A DNA stretch of 64,000 nucleotides from an uncultured Eubacterium sp. (GTDB taxonomy: Bacteria; Bacillota; Clostridia; Lachnospirales; Lachnospiraceae): positions 1 to 64,000 of the forward strand of contig CAKRGX010000004.1 of the NCBI GenBank assembly GCA_934338065.1. The letters run 5' to 3'. Shown here piece by piece: positions 28,131-36,525 of this stretch. The notes below the pieces were generated by a model. The model did not search any database. It was given only the letters and a program-made list of their open reading frames with translations, and was not told where the DNA came from. The position numbers were made by a program, and so were the translations under genes. The first letter of the stretch is position 1. Every line of letters starts with the position of its first letter.

Positions 28131-28403
28131 TTACAGACGATGCATCTTGTTAAAAATTTCTTCACGTTGCACACGAATGACACATCCAATATCTTCGCCG
28201 AGTTTCTCTAATTCTTCAGAAACTTCCATAAAGTTTTTTTCCGCTTTGGCAGAATCAACAATCATCATCATGTTAAAAAAGCCATCTACAATCGTCTGGG
28301 AAATATCCAGAATATTTATGCCATTGTCTGCTAAATAAGTGCACACTTTGGCAATAATCCCTACACTATCCTTTCCTACTACCGTTATGATTGTCTTCTT
28401 CAT
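28131..28403 (-). CDS. ACT domain protein (UPF0237)
   Basis: The protein has 90 residues forming a single ACT domain: [20 protein letters not shown], then [20 protein letters not shown] domains bind amino acids and often regulate partner enzymes. Together with the adjacent UPF0210 gene it makes a conserved two-gene module, so it probably acts as the ligand sensor of that protein. GGGAGG precedes the ATG. Confidence 0.9.
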   Translation of the reverse strand: MKKTIITVVGKDSVGIIAKVCTYLADNGINILDISQTIVDGFFNMMMIVDSAKAEKNFMEVSEELEKLGEDIGCVIRVQREEIFNKMHRL

Positions 28404-28421
28404 ATTGATGTTCCTCCCTTG

Positions 28422-29219
28422 TTATTTTATTGTTAACAGCCTTGTTGGCTCTTTTCTGTGTGCAACCAACAATTCTGTATCCAGCGTATGCCAAAATTCA
28501 TTTTGTTCCAATTCATAAGAAACCGTGTTGAAAGCAAGTTCAGGAAAATTATTCTCCTGGCTTAAATGGCCCAAAATAATATATTGCAATCCCTCATGCA
28601 GTAATTCCTGTAAAAATCTTGCACAGGCATCGTTAGAAAGATGCCCTTTTTCCCCCAGAATCCTCATCTTTAATGCATAGGGATATTTACCAACCTGTAA
28701 TAAATTAATATCATAGTTTGCCTCTACCAGTAATAAATCACACTCCTGAAAAGCGTGGATCATCGAAGCATTATAACAGCCCGTGTCAGTAGCAATTCCT
28801 ACTTTTCTATCGTCACCTCTCAAGGTATAACATACCGGTTCTGCCGCATCATGCGATATCGGGACAGGCATGATCTGCATATCACCTATCTTAAATTCCT
28901 GCTCCGGTACAATCTCATGAAATAGCTGGGGACTAATGTTAGCCATATTTCCCTTTTCCCATATTGCCTGTAATGTTGGGGTTGTAGCATAAACAGGGAT
29001 TGGCACCTTTCGCAAGATTGGTCCCAATCCACTCACATGATCAATATGCTCATGGGTGATCAATATTGCCTTCAGCTTCTCCAGAGACAACCCTTCCCGT
29101 GCCAGTCCCTCACGAATTCTCTTCATACTAATCCCCACATCTACTAAAACACCTGACTCTTCTGTGCCAACGTAAATACTATTACCACTGCTTCCGCTGG
29201 CAATGCTGTATAACTGCAT
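28422..29219 (-). CDS. MBL-fold metallo-hydrolase, YycJ/WalJ-like
   Basis: The protein has 265 residues from the ATG at 29219, which follows AAGAGG by five bases; an in-frame GTG lies six bases further up. It has the metallo-beta-lactamase motif ILITHEHIDHVSG and later SHDAAEP and LGHLSQENN. The opening YSIASGSSGNSIYVG is typical of YycJ/WalJ nucleases. In other Firmicutes WalJ sits beside walRK; here it lies between a GGDEF gene and the ACT gene, so a cell-wall or DNA role is only inferred. Confidence 0.85.
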   Translation of the reverse strand: MQLYSIASGSSGNSIYVGTEESGVLVDVGISMKRIREGLAREGLSLEKLKAILITHEHIDHVSGLGPILRKVPIPVYATTPTLQAIWEKGNMANISPQLFHEIVPEQEFKIGDMQIMPVPISHDAAEPVCYTLRGDDRKVGIATDTGCYNASMIHAFQECDLLLVEANYDINLLQVGKYPYALKMRILGEKGHLSNDACARFLQELLHEGLQYIILGHLSQENNFPELAFNTVSYELEQNEFWHTLDTELLVAHRKEPTRLLTIK

Positions 29220-29247
29220 AGTCACCTCTTCTGTTAAATATACGACA

Positions 29248-31020
29248 TTACATTTTATCCTCGATCAGATCACTGTCTATCGTAATCTGGTCCCGGCCAT
29301 TCGTCTTGGAATGATACATAGCCCAATCGGCTCTCGTCAGCAGATCCCCCGGATTTTTACATGTACGCGGATAACTGGCAACTCCCGCACTGGCTCTGAC
29401 CTTAATATGTTTATCCTCAAACACAACCTCTTCACTCCGGATCTGTTCATGAATCTCTTTTACAATCTCATATGCTTCATCCAGATCTTTATCAAGGAAA
29501 ACAACAACAAACTCTTCGCCGCCATACCGGCCGACGATACCGCCATGTCTTATGGCACCTTTATTCAGCAGCCCTGCCACATATCGGATGACCACATCTC
29601 CACATTGGTGACCGTAGGTATCGTTCACCATCTTGAATTTATCAATATCAAACAACGCCAGTGAAAGCGGCATTTTTTTTGCTATTGCCTCAGACAGATA
29701 TTTCTGCAGTAATTCCGTCAGATATCTTCGATTATAAATTCTTGTCAATCCGTCACGAATAGCCATATCATTCATCTTAGCATACAATCTCGCATTGGAA
29801 ATTCCAATTCCTATCTGATTAGCAATGTTCTCATAAAAAGCTCGACCATCCATAAACACATTCATACGATTTTTTCCTATGACCAAAGTTCCCATTCTAT
29901 CGTCTTGGTTTAGAATTGGCAGACAGATCAGGGATGTCAATTCCTGCTCATCCGTAAGATACTCAAACAGAGTTACCGAGTCTGTCTGGGAATTCTGAAT
30001 GTATGTCTGATTCATTGACAACATTTCTTTCATATCTGTGTTTCGAATGGATGCCAGCATATTCTTTTCAAAACTTTCTCCCATACTGGTTGATATGGCC
30101 ACAAATCGTCCCTTTTCTTCCTCTCCCGGAACACTAAGACTGTTATCTTCTTCCAAAATGACCGCCACAACATCCATATCCAGACGAACCTGCATGATCT
30201 GAACAATCTGATTCAACATTTCTTCTTTTTTCATAGAACCAGCTATTGCCGATGATATTTCATTTTGTACTGACAGTTCATCATGAGACCGGTTAATACG
30301 CTTATTAGCTGCCTGCAGTTCAATCTTCTGCATACCCAGTTTTTGATTAACCAGATTAATTTTATCCTGCTGTTCATGCAACGCCTCATTCGCTTCATTT
30401 AGATCCTCCAATGCACGATTTTGCTTAAGAAAACGCTGTTCAAAAAATTTCCACAGAATTGCCATGACCTGACCAAAAAACAAAATAACAAAAAGCACAG
30501 CAAATACTGTTGCAATCTCTCTTATTCCTACACCAATCGTAACACTGCTCTCTTTATTTTGTATCAGCGAAACGATCATAATAACAGATAGCATGCCATA
30601 CACGATAGCAATCAGAGTATAAATTGTATATCGTTTCACGGCATTATCCAGTGCCGTACGAAAAATATACTCTTCCGATGACCAAATCAGCATAATAAGA
30701 AAAGGCAATCCCTCTAACTTATTTCTTGCCATATAATAATATACAAGTGCAACAATGATGCGGGACACATAAATGAATTGCCCGACAATTTTTTCATCCA
30801 TAAAAGCAATTCTGGCTTTGATATTCCATATCTCTAGTCCAAGACAAACAGCAATGTAAATACAAAAGATAAAATATTTTCCAATAATAAAACTATCTTT
30901 AGAAAATAAATATGTAACACCAAAGACCAGATAAATGAGATTCATAATCTGGTGTGCCCAAAAAGTATGTTTGTTACTATACCAAAGTTTGCAAAATTGT
31001 TCCTCCATATTTCCCCTCAT
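29248..31020 (-). CDS. Membrane diguanylate cyclase (6 TM, GAF-like, GGDEF)
   Basis: The protein has 590 residues. About six membrane segments fill residues 15-195, then a coiled coil (about 200-255), a GAF-like domain (about 260-410) and a GGDEF domain ending near 575. The active site is RYGGEEF, so cyclic di-GMP synthesis from GTP is likely. The usual inhibitory I-site RxxD five residues earlier reads RHGG, so product inhibition may be lost. The start at 31020 overlaps the stop of the FtsA-like gene as ATGA; an ATG at 31008 is an alternative. No EAL or PilZ protein is in the window. Confidence 0.85.
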   Translation of the reverse strand: MRGNMEEQFCKLWYSNKHTFWAHQIMNLIYLVFGVTYLFSKDSFIIGKYFIFCIYIAVCLGLEIWNIKARIAFMDEKIVGQFIYVSRIIVALVYYYMARNKLEGLPFLIMLIWSSEEYIFRTALDNAVKRYTIYTLIAIVYGMLSVIMIVSLIQNKESSVTIGVGIREIATVFAVLFVILFFGQVMAILWKFFEQRFLKQNRALEDLNEANEALHEQQDKINLVNQKLGMQKIELQAANKRINRSHDELSVQNEISSAIAGSMKKEEMLNQIVQIMQVRLDMDVVAVILEEDNSLSVPGEEEKGRFVAISTSMGESFEKNMLASIRNTDMKEMLSMNQTYIQNSQTDSVTLFEYLTDEQELTSLICLPILNQDDRMGTLVIGKNRMNVFMDGRAFYENIANQIGIGISNARLYAKMNDMAIRDGLTRIYNRRYLTELLQKYLSEAIAKKMPLSLALFDIDKFKMVNDTYGHQCGDVVIRYVAGLLNKGAIRHGGIVGRYGGEEFVVVFLDKDLDEAYEIVKEIHEQIRSEEVVFEDKHIKVRASAGVASYPRTCKNPGDLLTRADWAMYHSKTNGRDQITIDSDLIEDKM

Positions 31021-33179
31021 TTCTCCCAATATAATTCTATATGGTCACCATCATGCAGCGGCTCTGTAAAATCTTTATCTTCCCCATTAATCCGTGTGAT
31101 CAGACGCGTTCCTCCCGCTTTCGTCAGATCAAACGCATATACATCAAATACATCAACAAAAATCGGCTTTTCTTTCGCCGGCATAGTGACAACTTCACCA
31201 TTTACTGTTACAAGGATCGGTTCAGATGGTTTCACTTCCGCTTCATGATCATAAGACTTGCCGGTCTGCAATGCCCCCGGTATCACCGTTCCATCTGCAC
31301 CAATCTTCGCCGTGTCAAAAGGAATTCCATGCATCCAGTCAGGAATCGGCTTTTGCGGTTGTAATAACGGATCTTCTTCCATCTGTTTTTGAAAATCATC
31401 TGCCGAATCAACTTCTTTCTCCGGTTCAGGAGGCTTCGGTTTATATGTAATCACATCTCCGTTATGAACCTTTGCCGTCTTGCCGGCCTCATGCCCATTG
31501 ATCAGGACATCCGTCTCCCCCTCTATCCCAGCATATTCAAGAAGCCTTGCCACAGAATAATAATCAAAGGTTTCTATCCGGTCTCCCTGCTCCAGCATAT
31601 ACATATTAGACCGGACTTCTCCATTCACCTCAACCAGCTCCGGACAGGAGACCATTCTGCCAAATAAGGTAACCGTTATTTCCTTCTTGCACTCTTTAAT
31701 CTGTCCGACCGAAATCTCCCCTGCTTTTCCCTTCGTTGATGGACGTATCTCTATTTGGTCATTTTCAACAACCTGATCATTTAAACTTACTTCTTTTCCA
31801 TTCTTACGCACGATAGCAACTTCACCACTCTGCCCCTTAACAGTACGTTCCTCACCATTAACATAATAAGTCAGAGCATCTCCCCGCAGAGGAAATAGAT
31901 TTTCTTTCGAAAAACCTGAACTGATGCAGGCATCCAGTACAGTAACTTTACCATTATCATATAACTTGACCCGTTGTTCATTTACTAACACATGAATGAA
32001 ATTATTACGCTGTTCATAATAGTTCATGCAGATTCCCAATGGTGTCACAAGTGTCGAATCTTTTTTGATTCCCGGCTGTTCAAACACGACCTGTCCGAGC
32101 ACTTCTGCCCCCCGGATAGCAACGCGCTCCTGTGGAAGCCCAAGATATTCTGCCAACTTCTCCGTAAAACCATCATGTTTTCCACCACCGCCAACAACAA
32201 ATACTGCACTTACTGTCTGTCCACCATTCAGCTCCAGAATCCTGTTTGCAATATTTTGCGTAATTTGTTCTATCGCAGAACGGGAAATATGAGCAATATC
32301 CTCTCTCGTTACAGTGTTTTTATTACCAAAAATATCTTTAAATGAAACTGACTTACGTTTTTCACACTGCCTCTTAATATTTTCTGCCGTAGCAAAATCA
32401 ATTAAATAATTTTTGGCAATGGCTTCTGTGATCTCATCTCCCGCCAGAGGTATCATACCAAAAGCAACAATACTTCCATCTTTAACGATTGATATATCGG
32501 ATGTTCCCGCCCCTACATCAACCAAAGCAATATTCAAAAGACGAAACTTCTCGGGAATGGCAATGTTGATTGCAGCAATGGGCTCCAGTGTAAGATTTGC
32601 TACATGCAAGCCCGCCGACTCAACAGCAGAATACAATCCATCCACAACCTCTTCCGGCAAAAAAGTAGCAATCAGTTCCACTTCTATATAATTAGCCATA
32701 TGCATTGTGATCATTTCCATCGGGTAACCATTCAGATAATATTTGACAGTAGAATATCCAACACAAAAGAAATGTTTTTCTTTATCTTCCTGATCATTCC
32801 GTATTTCCTGATATGCTTTTTCGACACCCAGCATATCCAGTGACCGGATATGTTCCTCCTGCACCCGTGTTTCCGATGAAAAATCATATCTTGCACGTAC
32901 CTGTTTCGTTTTCAGGACACGTCCTGCCGCCGCAATACATACATCGGTGAGTGGCTGCCGGATCTGATTTTCCAGACGTTCTTTAATCATACAGATTGTT
33001 CTCGATACCGCCGCAATATCATGAATCTGCCCATCGATAACAGCTCTTGTGGAATGTTCAATACTTTCTTGTGCCACCACAACAAAACGGTCTGTACCAA
33101 CACGATAGCCAACCGTTCCCACGATACTTCTTGTTCCAATATCCAGTCCAAAAACATATCCTTCGTTCTTTGCACTCAT
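31017..33179 (-). CDS. FtsA-like ATPase with repeated C-terminal beta-grasp-like tail
   Basis: The protein has 720 residues, far longer than FtsA (about 420). Residues 1-375 are an actin-fold ATPase: GYVFGLDIGTRSIVGTVG (phosphate 1), LVDVGAGTSDISIV (phosphate 2) and VFVVGGGGKHDGF (adenosine). The rest is a tail with at least four copies of a pattern NG-x(10-14)-(G/N)D-x-I, starting near residues 458, 516, 558 and 695, such as VLINGHEAGKTAKVHNGDVI and TRINGEDKDFTEPLHDGDHI. The pattern looks like ThiS/ubiquitin-like beta-grasp modules. No membrane-targeting helix like that of FtsA is seen at the C-terminus. It is preceded by polA-coaE and coupled to a GGDEF gene. Its role in division, shape or a surface machine is unknown. 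Confidence 0.75.
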   Translation of the reverse strand: MSAKNEGYVFGLDIGTRSIVGTVGYRVGTDRFVVVAQESIEHSTRAVIDGQIHDIAAVSRTICMIKERLENQIRQPLTDVCIAAAGRVLKTKQVRARYDFSSETRVQEEHIRSLDMLGVEKAYQEIRNDQEDKEKHFFCVGYSTVKYYLNGYPMEMITMHMANYIEVELIATFLPEEVVDGLYSAVESAGLHVANLTLEPIAAINIAIPEKFRLLNIALVDVGAGTSDISIVKDGSIVAFGMIPLAGDEITEAIAKNYLIDFATAENIKRQCEKRKSVSFKDIFGNKNTVTREDIAHISRSAIEQITQNIANRILELNGGQTVSAVFVVGGGGKHDGFTEKLAEYLGLPQERVAIRGAEVLGQVVFEQPGIKKDSTLVTPLGICMNYYEQRNNFIHVLVNEQRVKLYDNGKVTVLDACISSGFSKENLFPLRGDALTYYVNGEERTVKGQSGEVAIVRKNGKEVSLNDQVVENDQIEIRPSTKGKAGEISVGQIKECKKEITVTLFGRMVSCPELVEVNGEVRSNMYMLEQGDRIETFDYYSVARLLEYAGIEGETDVLINGHEAGKTAKVHNGDVITYKPKPPEPEKEVDSADDFQKQMEEDPLLQPQKPIPDWMHGIPFDTAKIGADGTVIPGALQTGKSYDHEAEVKPSEPILVTVNGEVVTMPAKEKPIFVDVFDVYAFDLTKAGGTRLITRINGEDKDFTEPLHDGDHIELYWEK

Positions 33180-33220
33180 ACCAAACGTACTCCTAAATCA
33201 ATATACTTCTTAATATCATA

Positions 33221-33826
33221 TCACATCTTTGCCGATATGCCTAGTAATTCTTGCAATCTATCTGTTATTTTTTCTATCGGACCATTATTATCAATCCACG
33301 CATCTGCCATGCGGCGCCCCTCTTCATCTGAAATCTGCACTGCCATAATTTCCTCTGCCTTTTCTCTTGAATACCCTCTGGACTCCCTCAGCCGGCGGAT
33401 ACGATTCTCAGGATCCGTGTATACATACCAGACAGTGTCGCATAATTCATCACAGCCGGTTTCATACATGATAGCAGTCTCAATCGCCACTAACGGCTCA
33501 TTCTCCCACTCTTTCAGGTATTCCCTCATCTTTTGTTTCACATAAGGATGAATGATTTGATTTAACTCATTTCGCTTACCGGCATCCTTATAAATGATCT
33601 GTGCCAGATAGGAGCGGTCTAATTCTCCATTTTGCAATACTGCCCTGTTGCCGAATAATCGGCAGATTTTGTCATAGGACTCTTCACCTTTCTTCATCGC
33701 ACAATGCCCCAGTTGATCTGCCAGCAGAATCCTGGCACCAAACCGTTCCTGCAAAAGATTCATAATCGTTGATTTGCCACATCCTACTCCCCCTGTCACC
33801 CCTATGATCCGTTTATTTTGCTTCAT
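33221..33826 (-). CDS. coaE: Dephospho-CoA kinase
   Basis: The protein has 201 residues with the P-loop GVTGGVGCGKSTI and the CoaE segments LNQIIHPYV and ETAIMYETG. It adds the final phosphate in coenzyme A synthesis. The start lies inside the end of polA (14-base overlap), a common polA-coaE arrangement. GGGGG in the polA end serves as ribosome site. Confidence 0.93.
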   Translation of the reverse strand: MKQNKRIIGVTGGVGCGKSTIMNLLQERFGARILLADQLGHCAMKKGEESYDKICRLFGNRAVLQNGELDRSYLAQIIYKDAGKRNELNQIIHPYVKQKMREYLKEWENEPLVAIETAIMYETGCDELCDTVWYVYTDPENRIRRLRESRGYSREKAEEIMAVQISDEEGRRMADAWIDNNGPIEKITDRLQELLGISAKM

Positions 33827-36512
33827 ACCATGATGCCCCCTGTTTCACTTCTGCGATCAATGGAACTGCCAGTTCACAGGCATGCACCATTTCCTGCTCC
33901 AGTAATTCTTTAACTTCATCAACTTCATCCTTATGCGTCTCAATCAACAGTTCATCATGTATCTGTAAGATTAAACGTGAACGAAATTTTTCTTTCTTTA
34001 ACCGGTCACCAACATGAATCATAGCAATCTTGATAATATCGGCTGCCGTTCCCTGTATTGGCGAATTCATAGCAATCCGCTCACCAAACTGACGCTGCAT
34101 AAAATTCTTGGATGATAATTCCGGTATAGGCCGGCGTCTTCCAAACAAAGAAGTAACATACCCTTTATTTTTTCCTTCAGCTACCAGTTCATCCATAAAG
34201 TGTTTAACCCCCGGATATGTTGCAAAATAATCCTCAATATAATCTTCTGCCTGCTTCTTCGAAATATTCAAATCCCTCGACAGACCAAATCCGCTGATTC
34301 CATATACGATCCCAAAATTAACTGCTTTTGCATTTCTGCGCTGCAACTCCGTCACTTCTTCATAAGGAGTGTGAAACACAAGTGCTGCCGTTGTCCGGTG
34401 TATGTCAGCATTTTCCCTGTAAGCTTCAATCAGCCGTTCATCTCCTGACATGTGTGCCAGAACACGCAGTTCAATCTGAGAATAATCAGCATCAAGAAAG
34501 ACATAGCCCTCCTCTGGGACAAACACTTTCCGAATCTGTCTTCCCAGTTCCATACGGATTGGAATATTCTGAAGGTTAGGTTCCGTCGAACTGAGCCGCC
34601 CTGTTGCAGTAACGTTTTGATTAAATGTTGTATGGATCCTGCCATCCTTTTTCTCAATATAAGTGTCCAAGCCATCTGCATAAGTAGATTTTAATTTAGT
34701 CAACTGACGATATTCCAGTATCTGTTCAATAATTGGATCTTCAAATCGAAGTTTTTCCAGCACTTCTGCCGATGTTGAATATCCTGTCTTAGTCTTTTTA
34801 CCATAAGGCATCTTCATTTTTTCAAAAAGGATCACTCCAAGCTGCTTAGGAGAATTAATGTTAAATTTCTCACCGGCACGATCATATATTTCCTGTTCCA
34901 GTTCAACAATCCGTTTTTCCAGATTTCCTCCATACTCATGCAGTGCCTCCCTGTTTACCAGAATTCCCTTCTTTTCCATATCGTATAAAGTAAACACAAG
35001 CGGCATTTCAATACTTTCAAATAGATGATAAGATTTTATCCTCTTTAGTTCTTTAACAAGTAACGGATACGCACGTACATTAACTAAAGCACAATAACAG
35101 GCATATAAGATCATATCCTTTTCATTTTCAGCAAAAGCGGCTTCCATCGTAGCCTTTCCAAATGTATGAGCATATGGATACATCGTAATTTCCGCATAAT
35201 CTGCTGCGATATCTTCTTCATAGAAGTTTTTCTGTATCGGATTGATCACATAAGCAGCCAGATTCGTATCAAAACTATTTTCAGGAACCGCTCCCTCTAG
35301 AAAATCCAACTGTGATTTGATGTCATTGGCAATAAGATAATGGTCCTTCAGAAGTGCTGTAAGCTCGTTGGTAATATCATATTCACTCAACGTATCACAA
35401 ACCTTGCAAAATACAATCTTATCATCGTGAAATGCAACTGCCATACCAAGCAGGCGTCCCTGTGACTCTGACATAAATAACGTCATCTGCCCTGCACCAT
35501 CCACCGTCATGTCAGCCTGCTTACGGTATACTGCCTTAACCGCAACAGGTTCACCTTTCTTAATCTCTGCCACATAGTCGGTCCACTCTTTTTTATCCGT
35601 TACTATAACAAAGTTTTTTTCCCATTTTGAATCCATGGACTGTTCCTGATCAAAGCGTTTTAAAACAGATTTGATATCCAGAGATTGAATCATCTGAAAA
35701 GCCTTTGCATTATATACATCCTCGATCAGGCACTCCTCCATGGAAATGCCTAATTTACAGTCTGTCTTAATCGTTGCCAGTTGTTTGCTTAATCTGGCAA
35801 GAGCTGCATTATTTTTAACGGCTTCTCTGGCGCGGTTTGGAGTGATTTCATCCTTGTGTGCCAGCGCATTTTCTACAGTGCCAAACATGGTCAGGATTTT
35901 TACTGCTGTCTTCTCTCCTACACCCGGTACACCTGGTATATTATCCGATGAATCGCCCATAAGTCCCTTTAGGTCAATAATCTGTGAAGGTGTAACCTGA
36001 TATTTTTCAATTACTTCTGCTGTCCGGTAATCTTCTACTACTGTTTTTCCTGCACGGGTCTTTGGTATACGTACGACAATGGTATCTGTTGCCAGTTGCA
36101 GTAGATCTCTGTCACCAGACACAACAACAACCGTATAACCATCTTTTTCTGCTTTTTTTGCCATCGTACCAAGTATATCATCCGCTTCGATACCAGCCTG
36201 GGAAAATATGCGGAGATTCATCGCCTGTAAAAGTTCTTTCAACACAGGCATCTGCTCGCTCAGTTCCTCTGGCATTGGCTTTCTTGTTCCCTTATATTCT
36301 TGAAACATTTCATGGCGGAATGTAGGCGCTTTTTCATCAAAAGCGATGAGCATATGTGTTGGCTCCTCATCGTCCATCAACCTAAACATAATGTTCAAGA
36401 AACCATAAATAGCGTTTGTATGCAGCCCATCCTTATTTGACAGATCTGGTACACCATAAAATGCTCTGTTTATAATACTATTACCATCAATCAGTACAAG
36501 TTTCTTTTCCAA
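33813..36512 (-). CDS. polA: DNA polymerase I
   Basis: The protein has 899 residues starting at a TTG (36512) with GAGG eight bases upstream; no ATG is available near it. Residues 1-290 are the 5'-3' nuclease domain (LVLIDGNSIINRAFYG, then LKGLMGDSSDNIPGVPGVGE). The middle part has the 3'-5' exonuclease fold, but the DxE metal site is replaced (VAVKAVYR), so proofreading is probably absent, as in many Firmicutes. The polymerase motifs are intact: LDADYSQIELRVLAH (A), RRNAKAVNFGIVYGIS (B) and QIHDELLIE (C). It acts in repair and Okazaki fragment processing. Confidence 0.95.
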   Translation of the reverse strand: MEKKLVLIDGNSIINRAFYGVPDLSNKDGLHTNAIYGFLNIMFRLMDDEEPTHMLIAFDEKAPTFRHEMFQEYKGTRKPMPEELSEQMPVLKELLQAMNLRIFSQAGIEADDILGTMAKKAEKDGYTVVVVSGDRDLLQLATDTIVVRIPKTRAGKTVVEDYRTAEVIEKYQVTPSQIIDLKGLMGDSSDNIPGVPGVGEKTAVKILTMFGTVENALAHKDEITPNRAREAVKNNAALARLSKQLATIKTDCKLGISMEECLIEDVYNAKAFQMIQSLDIKSVLKRFDQEQSMDSKWEKNFVIVTDKKEWTDYVAEIKKGEPVAVKAVYRKQADMTVDGAGQMTLFMSESQGRLLGMAVAFHDDKIVFCKVCDTLSEYDITNELTALLKDHYLIANDIKSQLDFLEGAVPENSFDTNLAAYVINPIQKNFYEEDIAADYAEITMYPYAHTFGKATMEAAFAENEKDMILYACYCALVNVRAYPLLVKELKRIKSYHLFESIEMPLVFTLYDMEKKGILVNREALHEYGGNLEKRIVELEQEIYDRAGEKFNINSPKQLGVILFEKMKMPYGKKTKTGYSTSAEVLEKLRFEDPIIEQILEYRQLTKLKSTYADGLDTYIEKKDGRIHTTFNQNVTATGRLSSTEPNLQNIPIRMELGRQIRKVFVPEEGYVFLDADYSQIELRVLAHMSGDERLIEAYRENADIHRTTAALVFHTPYEEVTELQRRNAKAVNFGIVYGISGFGLSRDLNISKKQAEDYIEDYFATYPGVKHFMDELVAEGKNKGYVTSLFGRRRPIPELSSKNFMQRQFGERIAMNSPIQGTAADIIKIAMIHVGDRLKKEKFRSRLILQIHDELLIETHKDEVDEVKELLEQEMVHACELAVPLIAEVKQGASWYEAK

Positions 36513-36525
36513 TGCTTCAACCTCT

